Positions 32,120-44,577 of a DNA stretch of 64,000 bases are shown here, piece after piece. The translations under genes were made by a program, and so were the position numbers. Positions within the stretch are counted from its first letter, which is position 1; every line of letters begins with the position of its first letter. The stretch is from Lucinisca nassula (Eukaryota > Mollusca > Bivalvia > Lucinida > Lucinidae): assembly GCA_963580285.1 (NCBI GenBank), contig OY757013.1, positions 151,827,900-151,891,899 on the forward strand, read 5' to 3'. The notes under the pieces were generated by a model, which saw only the letters and a list, made by a program, of their open reading frames with translations, was not told the origin of the DNA and ran no database searches.

Positions 32120-32160
<41 letters not shown>
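31918..32160. repeat. (GA)n simple repeats
   Basis: GA-rich tracts at about 31918-31945 and 32106-32158, followed by a (TTA)n tract near 32216-32235. The short ORFs crossing them are low complexity and not coding. Confidence 0.7.
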
Positions 32161-32691
32161 TCATGGAAGATTAGCTTTTGTATGCTAAATGTGTTACCCT
32201 CTGAAAATAAAGACGATTATTATTATTATTATTACAAACTGGCCCACATGTTTAGGAGGTGTTTGCAACAAAAGCAAATTGTTCAAAGATTTTTTTCTAT
32301 TTTTAGCTCTGGCAGCCATATTGTTCATTGGAGTGGAACTGTTTAAGTTATGTTGGAAGGAAGCCTTCTAGGAAACATTCCTGTGAAGTTTGAATCAATC
32401 TGGCCTGAGAGTTAATAGAAGTTAACATTTGAAACAAATTGTTGATTGAAGTTGCATGACAGACAACAGACATTCACTGATCACAATAGTTTACTATTGC
32501 ACTTTGTGCTTTGGTGAGCTAAAATGCATATATAAAGACATGCTACAAATAAAATTTGATTGAGATCTGCTTGAATGATGCTTTTGAGTATTGTTTTTAG
32601 TTCTGTCCTTCACCTAATTCCTTGATTTACTTTAGATTATTTCTTCATACGAGATGAAGTACATACGAAACCCGGGAAGGGACATGCAAAT

Positions 32692-33345
32692 TGTTTTTAA
32701 TATGTGCAAGCAAGATATTATGTTGTGCGAACAAGATATTATCTTGTGTGGACAACATAATATATCTTGTGCGGACAACATAATATCTTGTGCACACAAG
32801 ATAATATCTTGTTTGCACAACTTAATCTTGTGCAAACAAGACATTATCTTGTTAGCACATGATACAACATAGATCTTGTGCACACAGCAGAATATCTTAT
32901 GCATCTGCTTAAATTGTGCTAACAAGATATTAAGTTGTGTGAACAAGATATCTTGTGCACACAAGATATTATGTTGTCTGCACAAAATATTTAGTTGTTT
33001 GAACAAGATATTATGTTGTCTGCATAAGATCTATGTTGTCCGAACAATGTAATATTTTGTGCAAACAAGATAATATGTTGTGCGCACAAGATAAAAACTT
33101 GTGCACACAAGATATTATGTTGTGCGGGCAAGATAATAAGTTGTGTGCACAAGATATAATTTTGTCCGCACAAGATTTATGTTGTACAAACAAGATAATA
33201 TCTTGTGCACACAAGATATTAAGTTGTGCAAACAAGATATTATCTTGTGCACAGAAAATAATGACTTGTGTGCACAAGCTATTATGTTGTTCACACCTCT
33301 TGTGTGCACAAGATATTATCTTGTTCACACAACATATTTAAATAA
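32692..33345. repeat. Array of 17-bp near-palindromes at 21-bp period
   Basis: About 30 head-to-tail units. Each is a near-palindrome such as ACAAGATAATATCTTGT followed by a 4-base spacer (often GCAC or GCGA). The period of 21 bp equals seven codons, which is why long open frames appear on both strands; they are not genes. The units vary individually (GATA, CATA, CTTA cores), so this is an old or selected array rather than a fresh microsatellite. Confidence 0.75.
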
Positions 33346-33785
33346 ATTGTATTTCCTTTCCAGGGTTCCATAAGTACATGCACTCAATGCCAATAGTTAA
33401 ATTTAGAAGGTATGAAAGCTACTGGGGTGCCATTAAGATTAGACATATACCTTTTTTCAAAAGGGTCTACTCTTAAAGGAAAGAATTTGAACAAGGAGCA
33501 AATTCTTTCCTTTTTAAGAGTAGACCCCTATTGACATACAAATAACATTGATATTTTTGCTGAAAAAAATGTGAGTAGCATTCTATGAATAAAACATATG
33601 TGGCATTTCAAAATGATTGCTGCAAATCTGTAAAGACAGACGATTCCACAGTGTGTACACAATATAAAAGCATTTTATGAAAAAAAAATATCTAAGTTCA
33701 CAAAGATGAAAAAGTGAGGAACACTTGCCAAAAGATTAATGTATGCAAATAGCACATGCACATCTAAATACCATTGTTCAAGTGA

Positions 33786-33866
33786 GTGAGTGTTTGAGTT
33801 TTACGTCCCATCAACAGCTAATGTCATACTGAGACAGGACCTCGGTTTAAAAACTCATCCGAAAGT
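33786..33866 (-). repeat. SINE-like fragment
   Basis: Shares the 'ttttacgtcccatcaacagc' and 'gagacaggacct' body with the fuller copies at 54873-55003 and 58552-58699, without the tRNA-like head. Confidence 0.45.
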
Positions 33867-34245
33867 CTACCATTGTTCAAAACATTTGCAAAATTTCAAA
33901 ATAATTAATGAAAAGCTGTTCACAAAGTACCCACTGCCTAAAGTTGAATATAGCTTTTCAGGCTGAAAAGTCAGTTTCAAAAAGACAGAAAGATTAAAAA
34001 AAAACAGCAGAGGCCTATATCTTTTTATTCTCTTCTGAGCAGTGCAGCAGATATCAATGCATACAATCTGAAACAAATAAAAATGATAGTTGCACATTGT
34101 GAAAAGATATGATACATGTAGGTTCACATTGTGAAAAGATATATGTTTACATTGTGAAAAATAACATGACTATGTTCTTTTCACAAAAAGCGGTCGGGCA
34201 AATTTCTTTAGTACATTTTTACAAAATATTGCCTAAGTCACATAA

Positions 34246-36070
34246 AAACAAGAGTTGTCAGAAGACAACATAGCCCGCCTTTGGGGGCCTAAGATGGATG
34301 AGGGCATGTTATAAAACAATTTTCTTCTGTAAAAAAGTCGAACAGACTGCAGCAAATGAAAGAGAACAAAAAAGTATCCCTAATCATCCTGTTTTCAAGG
34401 CATCACAGACGATACAAATCCCCTTGTGCAAGACAAATTAAAAAAGCCTAGCCTAGCATTTGTGTAAAATTACATTATATCCATCAATAAACATGATAAA
34501 TGTAGGTACTTAAGAGTGATGACAAAGTTTTTCTAAAAATAGCCACAGTGACCTTGACTTTGAGCCCCAGACCCTGAAAGTTGAACTGACTCGAGATATT
34601 ATCATACCCAACATATTTGTATGAAGTTATCTTAAATCTTAAAATCCACAATAAATGTGGACACTAGAGCAATGATCAAGTTTTTCTAAAAAAAAAGCCA
34701 CAGTGAGCTTGACCTTCAGCCCCTGACCCGGAAAGTCAAAGTCACTCAAGATATCATCATACCAAACATTTGTGTCAAGTTATATTAAAATCCATCAATA
34801 AATGAAGGCGCAAGAGCGATGACAAAGGTTTTCTAAAAATAGCCACAGTGACCTTGACCTTCATCCCCAGACCCTGAAAGTTGAGCATGCACAAGATATC
34901 ATCATTGCCAACATTTGTGTGAAGTTATATTAAAATCCATCCGTGAATGTAGGCACTGGAGCAATCACTAATTTTTTTCTGAAAATTGCCACAGTGACCT
35001 TGACCCCAGATCCTGAAAGTTGAACTCACTCCTGATATCAATATATATAACATTTGTATGAAGTTATCTTTAAATCTATTTATAAATGAGGACACTAGAG
35101 CAATGACCAAGTTTTTCTAAATATAGCCACAGTGACCTTGACCTTCAGCCCTGACCCTGAAAGTCAAAGTCATTCTAGATATCAAGATACCCAACATTTG
35201 TGGGAAGTTATATTAAAATCCATCAATAAATGAAGGCGCAAGAGCGATGACAAAGTTTTCCTAAAATTGGCCACAGTGACCTTCACCTTCAGCCCTGGAC
35301 CCTGGACCCTGAAAGTCGAACTCGCTCGAGATATCATCATACCCAACATTTGTGTAAAGTTATATTAAAATCCAACCATAAATGTAGGCACTAGAGCGAT
35401 CACAAAGTTTTTCTAAAAATAGCCACAGCGACATTGACCTTCAGCTCCGGAACCTAAAAGTCGAACTTGCTGGAGATATCAACATACCCAACATTTGTGA
35501 CCTTGACTCCGTGACCCTGAAAGTAGTGACCTTGACCTTAAGCCCTGGACCCTTAAAGTCAAAGTCACTCGAGATATCATTATACCCAACATTTGTGTGA
35601 AGTTATATAAAAATCCATCAATAAATGAAGGCGCTAGAGCGATGACAATGTTTTTCTAAAAATAGCCACAGTGACCTTGACCTTGAGCCCCAGGCCCGCT
35701 ATGTTTTTAAAAAGAAGAAAAAAAAAAAAAACAAGAAAAAATAAAAAAAAAATGCCTCCCCCATGATTTGAACTCACGCAGCTTGCAGGTAAACTTTAAC
35801 ACAGGGAAATAAGGGAGGTAATACAGAGGAAAATATTAACTTCTCAAAAAGTCCAATTTAAGCCAAAAAACCTGTAAAATGAAGTACAATGATAATATTA
35901 AATATTGTTTTTTACCAATTGTTAATTATATATTAAAATAAACTTGAAAAACATCACATTTAAGAGCGTGCAGGTAAACTTTAACCAAATGCTGACGCCG
36001 ACGCTGACGCCGACGTCGGACACCGGGGGTATGGCAATAGCTCCCCCTTACTTTCGTAAGGCGAGCTTAT
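34246..36070. repeat. Tandem-repeat cassette, about 148 bp period
   Basis: About eight repeats around 'gccacagtgaccttgacctt' (34543, 34696, 34841, 34989, 35127, 35271, 35423, about 35666). It opens with 'acaagagttgtcagaagaca' and closes with 'cttactttcgtaaggcgagc', followed by a GC-rich 'cgctgacgccgacg' tract. No gene seen. Confidence 0.65.
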
Positions 36071-36289
36071 AAAAAGAAACTTTACTTGTATTTGAAAAAT
36101 TCCCCAAAAATATAATATCTTGTGTGTTGAAAATAGGAATTTTCACCCCTGCTTTGCACTTGTGAAAATTCTGATGTTTTTAACACATGAGATGAAATGT
36201 TTAAATGGTTTTGGTATTCATCACAAAGTTCACAAAGCAGCATCAAAACAACAAGTCTGTGAAATGAACACCCCTATAAACCCCATTTT

Positions 36290-36960
36290 ATGTAGAGACT
36301 AGAGCAGCAGTCGATGGTATACCATCGCAAATACCCGCTTTTTCTATGAATAACACTAATGACTATGTATTAGCTAGCCAAAACTAAATGTAAGTTAAAA
36401 AATGGCAAAGATCGTTTTAACTGATAAGCAAAGTTTCAGAAGTGTAACTTATAGTTTAGAAGATATGGCAAAGTCATACTTTTTTACCTTTAACCTTGGG
36501 GTTATGTTGAGGTCCACCAAAAGTAGTATTCTATATTCCAACAGCCATCCAATAACCAAGTTTCAGAAGTGTAACTCCAATAGTTTAGAAGATATGGCAA
36601 AGTCATACTTTTTGACCTTTGACCTTGGGGTCATGTTGAGGTCAAGGTCACACCAAAAGTAGCCCAACATATTCTATATACCAAGGACCATCCAATAAGC
36701 AAAGTTTCAGAAGTGTACCTCCAATAGTTTAGGAGATAAATCATACTTTTTTACCTTTGGGTCATGTTGTGGTCAAGGTCACAAAAAGTAGCCCACTGCC
36801 ATCTACATACCATGTACTATCCACGTGCAAAGTTTCAAAAGTGTAACTTCAGTGGTTGCAGAGGAGATACATTTAAAAGAAACGTGACGGACTGACTCAA
36901 CTCCGGGACGAAAACAACCCGATTTTTCTTCGAAAAAGCGGGTATAAAAATGGGGGAGGG
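36290..36960. repeat. Tandem-repeat cassette with inverted ends
   Basis: Three to four units containing 'caaagtttcagaagtgtaac' and 'gaccttggggtcatgttgag', flanked by inverted 'atacccgctttttc' and 'gaaaaagcgggtat' ends. Confidence 0.6.
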
Positions 36961-37359
36961 TTACAGGGATATACATTATTTTTCTTATTGCTTGTTCCCG
37001 TCAACACCGTATAGGTCATTTTGGAGACATTGCTTCCAACTTTGTGGGACTTTTACCCGACACTGAGGTGAAATGACATCACAAGCCCTATCGCCCAATG
37101 AAACCAATAGGGTTTATAAGCATGGACCTTCCGACTCCCACCGCTTTGCCTGGGCAGGCTTAGATCCTCTAAGCGGTTTACCAGTACTCGTGTGCGGTTG
37201 GGTTCAGCTCTGCAGGAAAGCATCATGCAGCCCATCTATTTCTTCAAGTCCCCATTATTTTTCTTATTTCTGCTCCAAGACATAGGTTGTTGGTACTCGT
37301 TAGAACCGCCTCATTGAGGCGGTTCTAACAAGCACCCACAACTTATGTTTGAAGTATTA

Positions 37360-37683
37360 CCGTATTCGCCCTAATTACCGCACATGCTCCTATAAGCGCA
37401 CACCAAAGCTATTTTTGAAAAGGAAATGCATAAGCGCACACTTTACAGTAACCTCCCCATGGAAGCTCTCACAGTAAATCTATAAAAACTTACCATTATT
37501 TCTTCAACAGTGAAGGCAATGCTTGAGTATCCTTTTCCGTCCCATTAAATATCAGTATGCATCATCTCGGAAGCTATTGTTTTCGCATCGAGTGTGCGCT
37601 AATTAGGTAGATTTTTCACTGTGATTTTTTGACACGATTTTGAAAAAACTAAGCGCACGGTGCGGCAATTAGGGCGAATAGGG
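37360..37683. mobile_element. MITE with 26-bp terminal inverted repeats
   Basis: Left end CCGTATTCGCCCTAATTACC, right end the near-complement (GGGCGAATAGGG terminal). TA lies on both sides (37358-37359, 37684-37685), which suits a Tc1/mariner-type origin. Subterminal AAGCGCAC motifs are repeated inside. Confidence 0.6.
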
Positions 37684-38079
37684 TAATAAGAAAAAAATAT
37701 ATCACAAGTTTTCATCAGAAAAGTTTTTATTTTTGAGACATGAAAGAATGCACTACTATGTCACACAGATGTGTTTCCCGTAATGGAATCAAAGCACTGA
37801 TAGCGCAGATGGGTCAGTTGTCTCTTAGTGCTGAAAAAAAATGGTCCTGAATGGTGAGTCTGACTGTTTTGTTTAACCCGTGAATTTCTTTAACTCGTAA
37901 TATTTTGTGCTGTATGCAAACCTGCATTCTGTGGCATCTGATCTGGGTTTAAATTGTATGCCAATGTTCAAGCACACGCACGGAGTCAATATTTTATGAG
38001 CAGCGCCAAGCGAATTTGTGTCTTCGAGCATTCCGTCATGACAAATTTTATCTGCGCATGCCCAGCCATTCAGAGGGGC

Positions 38080-38270
38080 CAGGGATATGGCTTTCTGTCT
38101 GAAGGTTCCTCTTGATTCGCTATTTGTAGGAGCGAGCAGCGAAGGTTCTGGCGAGATTGCGCGGATGCGCAGGCTCGCCTGAACCTTTGCTGCTCGCATA
38201 GGCGATAAGTACATAAATCGATTGACGGGGCCCATTTTATAATACGCTTTCTTTTAAACGACACTCTGAC
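38080..38270. repeat. GC-rich hairpin repeat
   Basis: Inverted arms AGCAGCGAAGGTTCTGGCGA and complement at about 38133-38197, with a GCGCGGATGCGC-type loop. Probably part of a MITE; ends not resolved. Confidence 0.45.
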
Positions 38271-38869
38271 ATCACAATGACACAGTTAGTGTTGCTATTT
38301 TCTATAAATAACAGTTACCTGGATTTCCTGCAAATCAGTGATAGTTACAATGGTAATAAGTTACGGTAATGGGTGCATAAGAATCAATCGACCCAAACAG
38401 CCTTGACAAAAACACACATGTCATGACAAGTGAAAAAGGGCCTTCGGAAACATAGTTTTCTGACAATGGTCATCCCTATACCACTCAGCATAGCTCCAGA
38501 TAAGGCGCTTTTTCCATACTGACCCCCGCCCATTGGGGCTTGGAGAAAAAGATTGGGCTACATGGTGCTTCGACATAGCGCTGAATCTGACCACACACGA
38601 GTACTGGTAAACTGCTTAGAAGGACTAAGTCTGCCCAGGCAAAGGGGTGTGATCAAGTCAGATCATCCAATGCACATAAGCCTTCTGGTTTCATTGGTCG
38701 GCAGGGCTTGAGAAGTCATTTCACCTCAATATTGGGTAAAAATCCCACAAAATTGGAAGCAACATCTCCAAAATCACACTCCAAAATGACCTAAATCGTT
38801 TTGACTGGGTTGTTTAATCCCAATTCAGACCAGACCAGACCTACTACACAAACAAACAAACCTTGAGGT

Positions 38870-39420
38870 CGGGTGCATGGGTGGGGATATTTGGACCTTT
38901 CTATCATCATACCAAATATATACCCAATCCATCATTTGGTTTGAAAAACATAAATATTCAGCATTGAAAACTTCTAAGTCTGTGACCTTGAAATCATAGG
39001 CATGTGTAGGGGTCTTGCCGAATAAACATTTTTGGACCTGTATCTATCATCATAGCAAATAAAATTCAAATCTATCATGTGGTTTGGAAAATACGAGCTC
39101 TTTGAAAACACTAATTAAAATTTCAAAGTCTGTGACCTTGATCTAGAGGTCATAGGCAAGGATGGGGGTATTGTTGAATGAACATTGGACCTATATCTAT
39201 CATCAAATCAAATATGAACCAATCCCATCATAAAATTACATTAAATACCTTAACCTGAGTCTTTACATTAAAATTTCTAAGCCTAAAACTTTAACCTTGA
39301 GGTCATGGGCATGGGTTGGGGTATTTCTGAATAAAACTTTGGACCAATATCTATCATCATACCAAATATGAACTAAATCCATAACATGGTTTGGAAAACA
39401 TGTGCTCTTAAAAGTTCAGG
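38870..39420. repeat. Tandem-repeat cassette, about 150 bp period
   Basis: Three to four degenerate units containing 'tatctatcatcataccaaat' and 'ccttgaggtcatgggcatgg'. It lies between two minus-strand family E repeats. Confidence 0.5.
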
Positions 39421-39989
39421 CTCTATCTGAAGCACCAACCCCACCCATAGGGGCTTGAAGAAATAGATGGGCTGCATGATGCTTCCACACAGAGCTGAAA
39501 CCGACCGCACACGAGTACTGGTAAACCGCTGCCTGCCCAGGCAAAGCGGGGCGACAGACCGTCCATACTTATAAACCCTACTGGTTTCATTGGGCGACAG
39601 GGCTTGAGATGTCATTTCATCTCAATGTCGTGTAAAAGTCCCATCAAATTGGAAGCTGCATCTCCAAAATGACCTATACAGTGTTGACGGGGACGTTAAA
39701 CCTCAAATCACTCAATCAATCTACCTGGAGCAGAACTGTGGTTACAGCCTGGATCACGTTTGTACGTACACATACACATGGATGTACATACATATGCACA
39801 TACGTATGTATGGAAAACCTAAAAACTATATGCCCCCGGCATCATGCCGTTGGTAGCCAGGGGCATAAAAATATTTTATAACCTCAATGCCTTTTCGGGC
39901 CAAGTGATTTTTTTCTTACCTTTGGCACTGCAGTGTTCATATTACATATGAGGATGCTACTTGTCATAACACGCCTTAAGATATAACAC

Positions 39990-40190
39990 AATTAGCCCTT
40001 ATCCTGCTGAATATTCAGTTTAGCCACACCCATTTCTGACTTTGAACCAATCAGATTACTTGATGAATTTTTTTCTTACAAATCCATAAACTGAATGTCA
40101 AACAGTGTAGATCCTGATCAGATGGCTTCTGAAGAAGCCATCTGATCTGGATCTACACTGTTTCCAAAGATAAGGCAGGATAAGAGTTAG
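39990..40190 (-). mobile_element. TTAA-type MITE, family A (decayed ends)
   Basis: Complete central hairpin and both arms; the terminal tetramers have decayed to TTAG. Confidence 0.65.
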
Positions 40191-40998
40191 AATAATTAAT
40201 CAGACAGATATACACCATATACAGTATTTCATGGCGACAACGTATTCATACCATTAACCCAATGTATACTATATATAGCTAGTGGACTCTTCCATTGCTA
40301 TATGTTGGACAAGTTCCTTTTTCATATAAGGGGTGTCAGTCTGTCTACTAAGGCAACCTCAAATCAACGTCGGTGCAACAACGTTGCATGGACGTTGTAT
40401 AAATGTCATAACGTTTAACCGACGTTGATGTGACGTCATAAATTACTTCATGTGCCTGGTGGGCAGTGTCCAGTAGTTCAAAGCTTACAGATACTCGTTT
40501 ATTATTAGTAAACATTATATTGATTGTTTGTTTGATTTGAGGTTTAACGTCCCCGTCAACACTGTAAAGGTTATTTTGGAGACGTTGCTTCCAATTTTGT
40601 GGGACTTTTACCCGACATTGAGATGAAATGACATCTCAAGCCCTGTCGCCCAATGAAACCAATAGGGTTTATAAGCATGGACGGTCCGCCTCGCACCGCG
40701 GTTCCTGGACAGGCTTAGATCCTCTAAGCGGTTTACCAGTACTAGTGTGCAGGCCGGATTCAGCTCTGCGTGGAAGCATCATGCAGCCCATATATTTCTT
40801 CAAGCCCCTATGGGCTGGGGCTTTAAACATTATATTGAAATCTATATTATGATTCATTTACTGTTATGGCAATTTTCTGTTATGGCATGTTTGGTTTGAG
40901 GTTTAACCTCCCCGTCAACACTGTATAGGTCATTTTGGAGATGTTGCTACCAATTTTGTGGAACTTTTACCCGCCATTGAGATGAAATGTCATCTCAA

Positions 40999-41180
40999 GC
41001 CCTGTCGCATGGGAAATTGCTTTTAAAACTGCATCATTATGGAATAAGGGGAGGGACACTCAAATGGATAAAATCATTTTTGGATGACAGGTCTCAAACG
41101 TTATTTTAAATGGGAAAAAATCAGACAACATACCAGTATCATCAGGTGTGCCCCAGGGATCAGTCCTAGGACCCATACTG
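40999..41180 (+). pseudogene. LINE reverse transcriptase, 5' fragment (split)
   Basis: Encodes a segment containing LKLHHYGIRGGTLKWIKSFL and then SSGVPQGSVLGPIL, a conserved non-LTR RT block. The frame stops at 41180, where a 3,391 bp transposon is inserted, and continues at 44578. Confidence 0.8.
41175..41180. repeat. Target duplication ATACTG (left)
   Basis: The 6-bp ATACTG is repeated at 44572-44577 on the other side of the transposon. Confidence 0.8.
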
Positions 41181-44100
41181 CATACCTGTGATATCTCCCG
41201 GATCATGCGGGAGGCTCCCGCATTTGAAGCATACCTCCCGCTCTCCCGTCCGGGAGACAGAATCTCCCGAATTTGCAATTTTCCTGTCCCCTATTTTTTT
41301 TTCCAGAGCTACCATTTGCGGTAACAGACTTAAAATTTTCACTGCTGAAGGCAATTAACGAATAAGCAGGAGAATATATCGGACACCTAACGGTAAACAT
41401 CAACTTCAAAAAGCCGATAATCCTTTCTGTCTCAGCTGACTGCACAGAATAAACATGATCTGGCTGCCAGTAAAGATTACATAAGCTGACGTAATTTATT
41501 TACCGTTTTTTCTTAAGAGAGCGGTGCATCTGCACTCAGTAGTACAGATACTCAGAAGTTTTGTACGGTAACAGTTACAGTTCTATTTCAATCATATTTA
41601 GCCTAGATTTAATTGAAATTGTGCGTTTATTTTCCCATTTTTTTATCACTGTTTGTTCCTTTTATAACACTCTCTCATATGTCTTTTGTTTTTATATTTT
41701 ATGTAAACTTAGAAATTTTGATTTTGAATGTGGAAAATAGTTATAATTTACCAATCAATAACGAGTAATTACTAAAAGTCATGAAATCAACAACAGATTT
41801 TCTTATTTGGAAATTGCTCCCCTTGAGTAAGCTTTGTACAAGAACTGTATTTTAAAAGATTTGTGACCGGGAACTTCATGTTAGTGAAATCTATAATTAG
41901 TGTGCATTTATTAGCTCACCTGACTGAAGGTCATGGTGAGCTTTTGTGACTGTGAGATGTCCGGCGTCGTCTTGCATCGTCCGTCGTGCGTCGTCCGTGC
42001 GTAAACTTTTCTTGTGAACACACCAGAGGTCAGTTTTGGGCCAGTCATCATAAAACTTGGTCAGAATGATCACCATGACAATATCTCGGTCAAGTTCGAA
42101 TGTGGGTCATGTGGGGTAAAAATGTAGGTCAGTAGGTCAAATCATACAAAAACTTTGTGAACATGCTAGACGCCACAGTTTTGGTCTGAAAATCATTAAA
42201 CTTGCTCAGAATTATCATCTTAACAATATCTCGGTCAAGTTCGAATATGGGTCATGTCGGGTCAAAAAGTAGGTTAGTAGGTCAAATCATAGAGAAACCT
42301 TGTGAACACACTAGAGGCCACCGTTTTGGACCAATCGTCATCAATTTATCTCAATGATCATCTTGACAATATCTCTGTCATGTAGAAAAAACCTTGTGAA
42401 CCCACTAGAGGCCACAGTTTTAGTCTGGTCATCATCAAACTTGCTAAGAATGACCATCTTGACAATATCTAAGTAATTTTCGAAATGGATCATGTTGGGT
42501 CAAAATGTAGGTCAGTAGGTCAAATCATTGAAAAACCTTGTGAACACACTCGAGGCCACAGTTTTGGTCCAATCATCATTCATCTGAATGATCATCTTGA
42601 CAATATCTCAGTCAAGTTTGAATATGGATCATGTTGGGTCAAAAAGAAGGTCAGTAGGTCAAATTGAAGAAAACCCTTGTCAACACACTAGAGGCCACAG
42701 ATTTAATCTGATTTTCATCAACCTTGCTCAGAAAGCTCATCTTGACAATATCTAAGTCATGTTCGGCAAAAAGTAGGTCAGTGGGTCAAATCATTAATAA
42801 ACCTTGTGAACAAACTAGAGGCTACAGTTTTAGTCTGATCATCATCAAACTTGCTCAGAATGATCTTCTTGACAATATCTCGGATAAGCTCGAATATGGG
42901 TCATGTCTGGTCAAAAAGTAGGTCAGTAGGTCAAATCATAGAAAAACGTTCTGAAGACACTAGAGGCCACAATTTTAGTCGGATTATCATCAAACTTGCT
43001 CAATGATCATCTTGACAATATTTTGATCAAGTTTAAAAATCAAACAGTAGATCATCAGGTTATTTTGTCATAACTGTGGATCCGTTTAAGATAGAGCCTG
43101 CATATTTGGCATGTAGGTTCCTTGTGACAAAGGCTTCCACTCATACAAAAATGACCTGTAACCTTGATATGTGACCTTCTTTATCATCACTTTTGAACCA
43201 TTTGAGATACTGCCTTTATATTTGGAATGTTTGTTCTGTGTGACAAGGACTTCCCACCCATACGAAAATTTTGACCTGTGACCTTGACCTTTGACCTACT
43301 TAATCATAACGTTTGAACTCTTTTGGATAGAGCCTTCATATTTGGCATGTATGTTCCTTCTGACAAGGGCCTCAGTCGTACCCATACACACAATTTTACC
43401 TGCGACCTTGACGTTTGACCTACTTCACCATAACTTTTGAGCCATTTGAGATAGAGCCTTCATATATGGCATGTAGGCTCCTTGTGACAAGGGCTTCCCA
43501 CACATACAACATTTTTTACCCGTGACCTTGACCTTTGACCTTTTTTGTCATAACGTTTGAACCATTTAACATAGAGCCTTCATAATTGGCATGTAGGTTC
43601 CTTGTGACAAGGTCTTCCCACTCATGCAAAAAATTTTGACATTGACCTGTGACCTACTTAATCATAACTGATGAACCATTTGAGATGGAGCCTTCATATT
43701 TGGTATGTATATTCCTTGTGAGAGGGGCTTCCCACTCATACAAAAAGTTTGACCTTGACCTACTTTATTATAACTTTTGAACCATTTGAGATAGATCCTT
43801 CATATTTGGCATGTATGCTCCTTCTGACAAGGCACCATACTATATTACCTTCCATTTCATTTCTTCAGTGTGGATCAGGTGAGCGATCCAGGGCATCATT
43901 ATATCAAGGTTTGGATGTAACAAAATTTACATTTTAAACAAAAAAGACTCAGCATTTTTTCCTGGGATTCTCACTAATTTTATGGGGCCAACCTGAACAA
44001 TTGTTATAAAGTGGTATTAATTTCAGCATTGACTGCTTTACCTATACATGTATTTATGAACAGGGTGTTCTGGGAAAGGCAAAAAAAGTTGCCTGCACAG

Positions 44101-44571
44101 ACTATATGAAGGAGTGTAAATAGTGCTAGAAGTAATGCTTATCATTGAAGAGAACTTTGTGCTTTGGGTCTGTTCAGTAGCAGTAAAACCCAGCACTGGA
44201 TAAAGAGGAGGACTGGAAACATTTTAGGATATCTTTTCTAATCAAGCATTTCTTCAATAAAGCATGTTGCAGGTACTTTCAACAATCAGGTGATTCTGAC
44301 AAATATCCACATCGCATCAATGGACTTGTGGTCAAAGCATTGTTTGTAAACAACCTACAACTTGCTATTTTGAAATTAAAGTTGACAAAATATGTTCCTT
44401 TCATTTTAATTAAGTAGTTCCAGTTCCTTTGTACATCTAAACCACAAAAAATGACAAGAAAAGAAAACACTTAAACATGCCGTCAGAAAAGTCTCCCTCA
44501 TTAGGACCCCAATCTCCCTCATCTGAGAAGCAAATCTCCCTCATGGTCAACATAAAATTATCACAGGTATG
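41181..44571. mobile_element. Non-autonomous TIR transposon, 3,391 bp, 6-bp TSD
   Basis: Perfect 13-bp terminal inverted repeats CATACCTGTGATA and TATCACAGGTATG, with a 6-bp target duplication. Subterminal regions carry repeated CTCCCTCAT/CTCCCG motifs. The interior holds a two-part tandem-repeat cassette (41916-43890) and no transposase that I can recognise. A 198-bp relative with the same ends and the same TSD length is at 54034-54231. The superfamily is not assigned: 6-bp duplications are uncommon and the sequence gives no transposase to decide it. Confidence 0.8.
41916..43890. repeat. Two-part tandem-repeat cassette inside the TIR element
   Basis: First part (about 42000-43030): units of about 117 bp around 'ttgacaatatctcggtcaag' and 'gtaggtcagtaggtcaaatc'. 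Second part (about 43060-43850): units of about 120 bp around 'gaccatttgagatagagcct'. It opens with 'tagctcacctgac' and closes with 'atcaggtgagcgatccaggg', the inverted ends typical of these bivalve cassettes. Confidence 0.65.
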
Positions 44572-44577
44572 ATACTG

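Noticed and set aside
32692..33345. CRISPR array
   Set aside because: Spacers are 4 bases, repeats are degenerate palindromes, the genome is eukaryotic and no cas gene is present.
32632..33373. Overlapping Cys/Asn-rich ORFs on both strands
   Set aside because: They follow from the 21-bp (seven-codon) period of the palindrome array.
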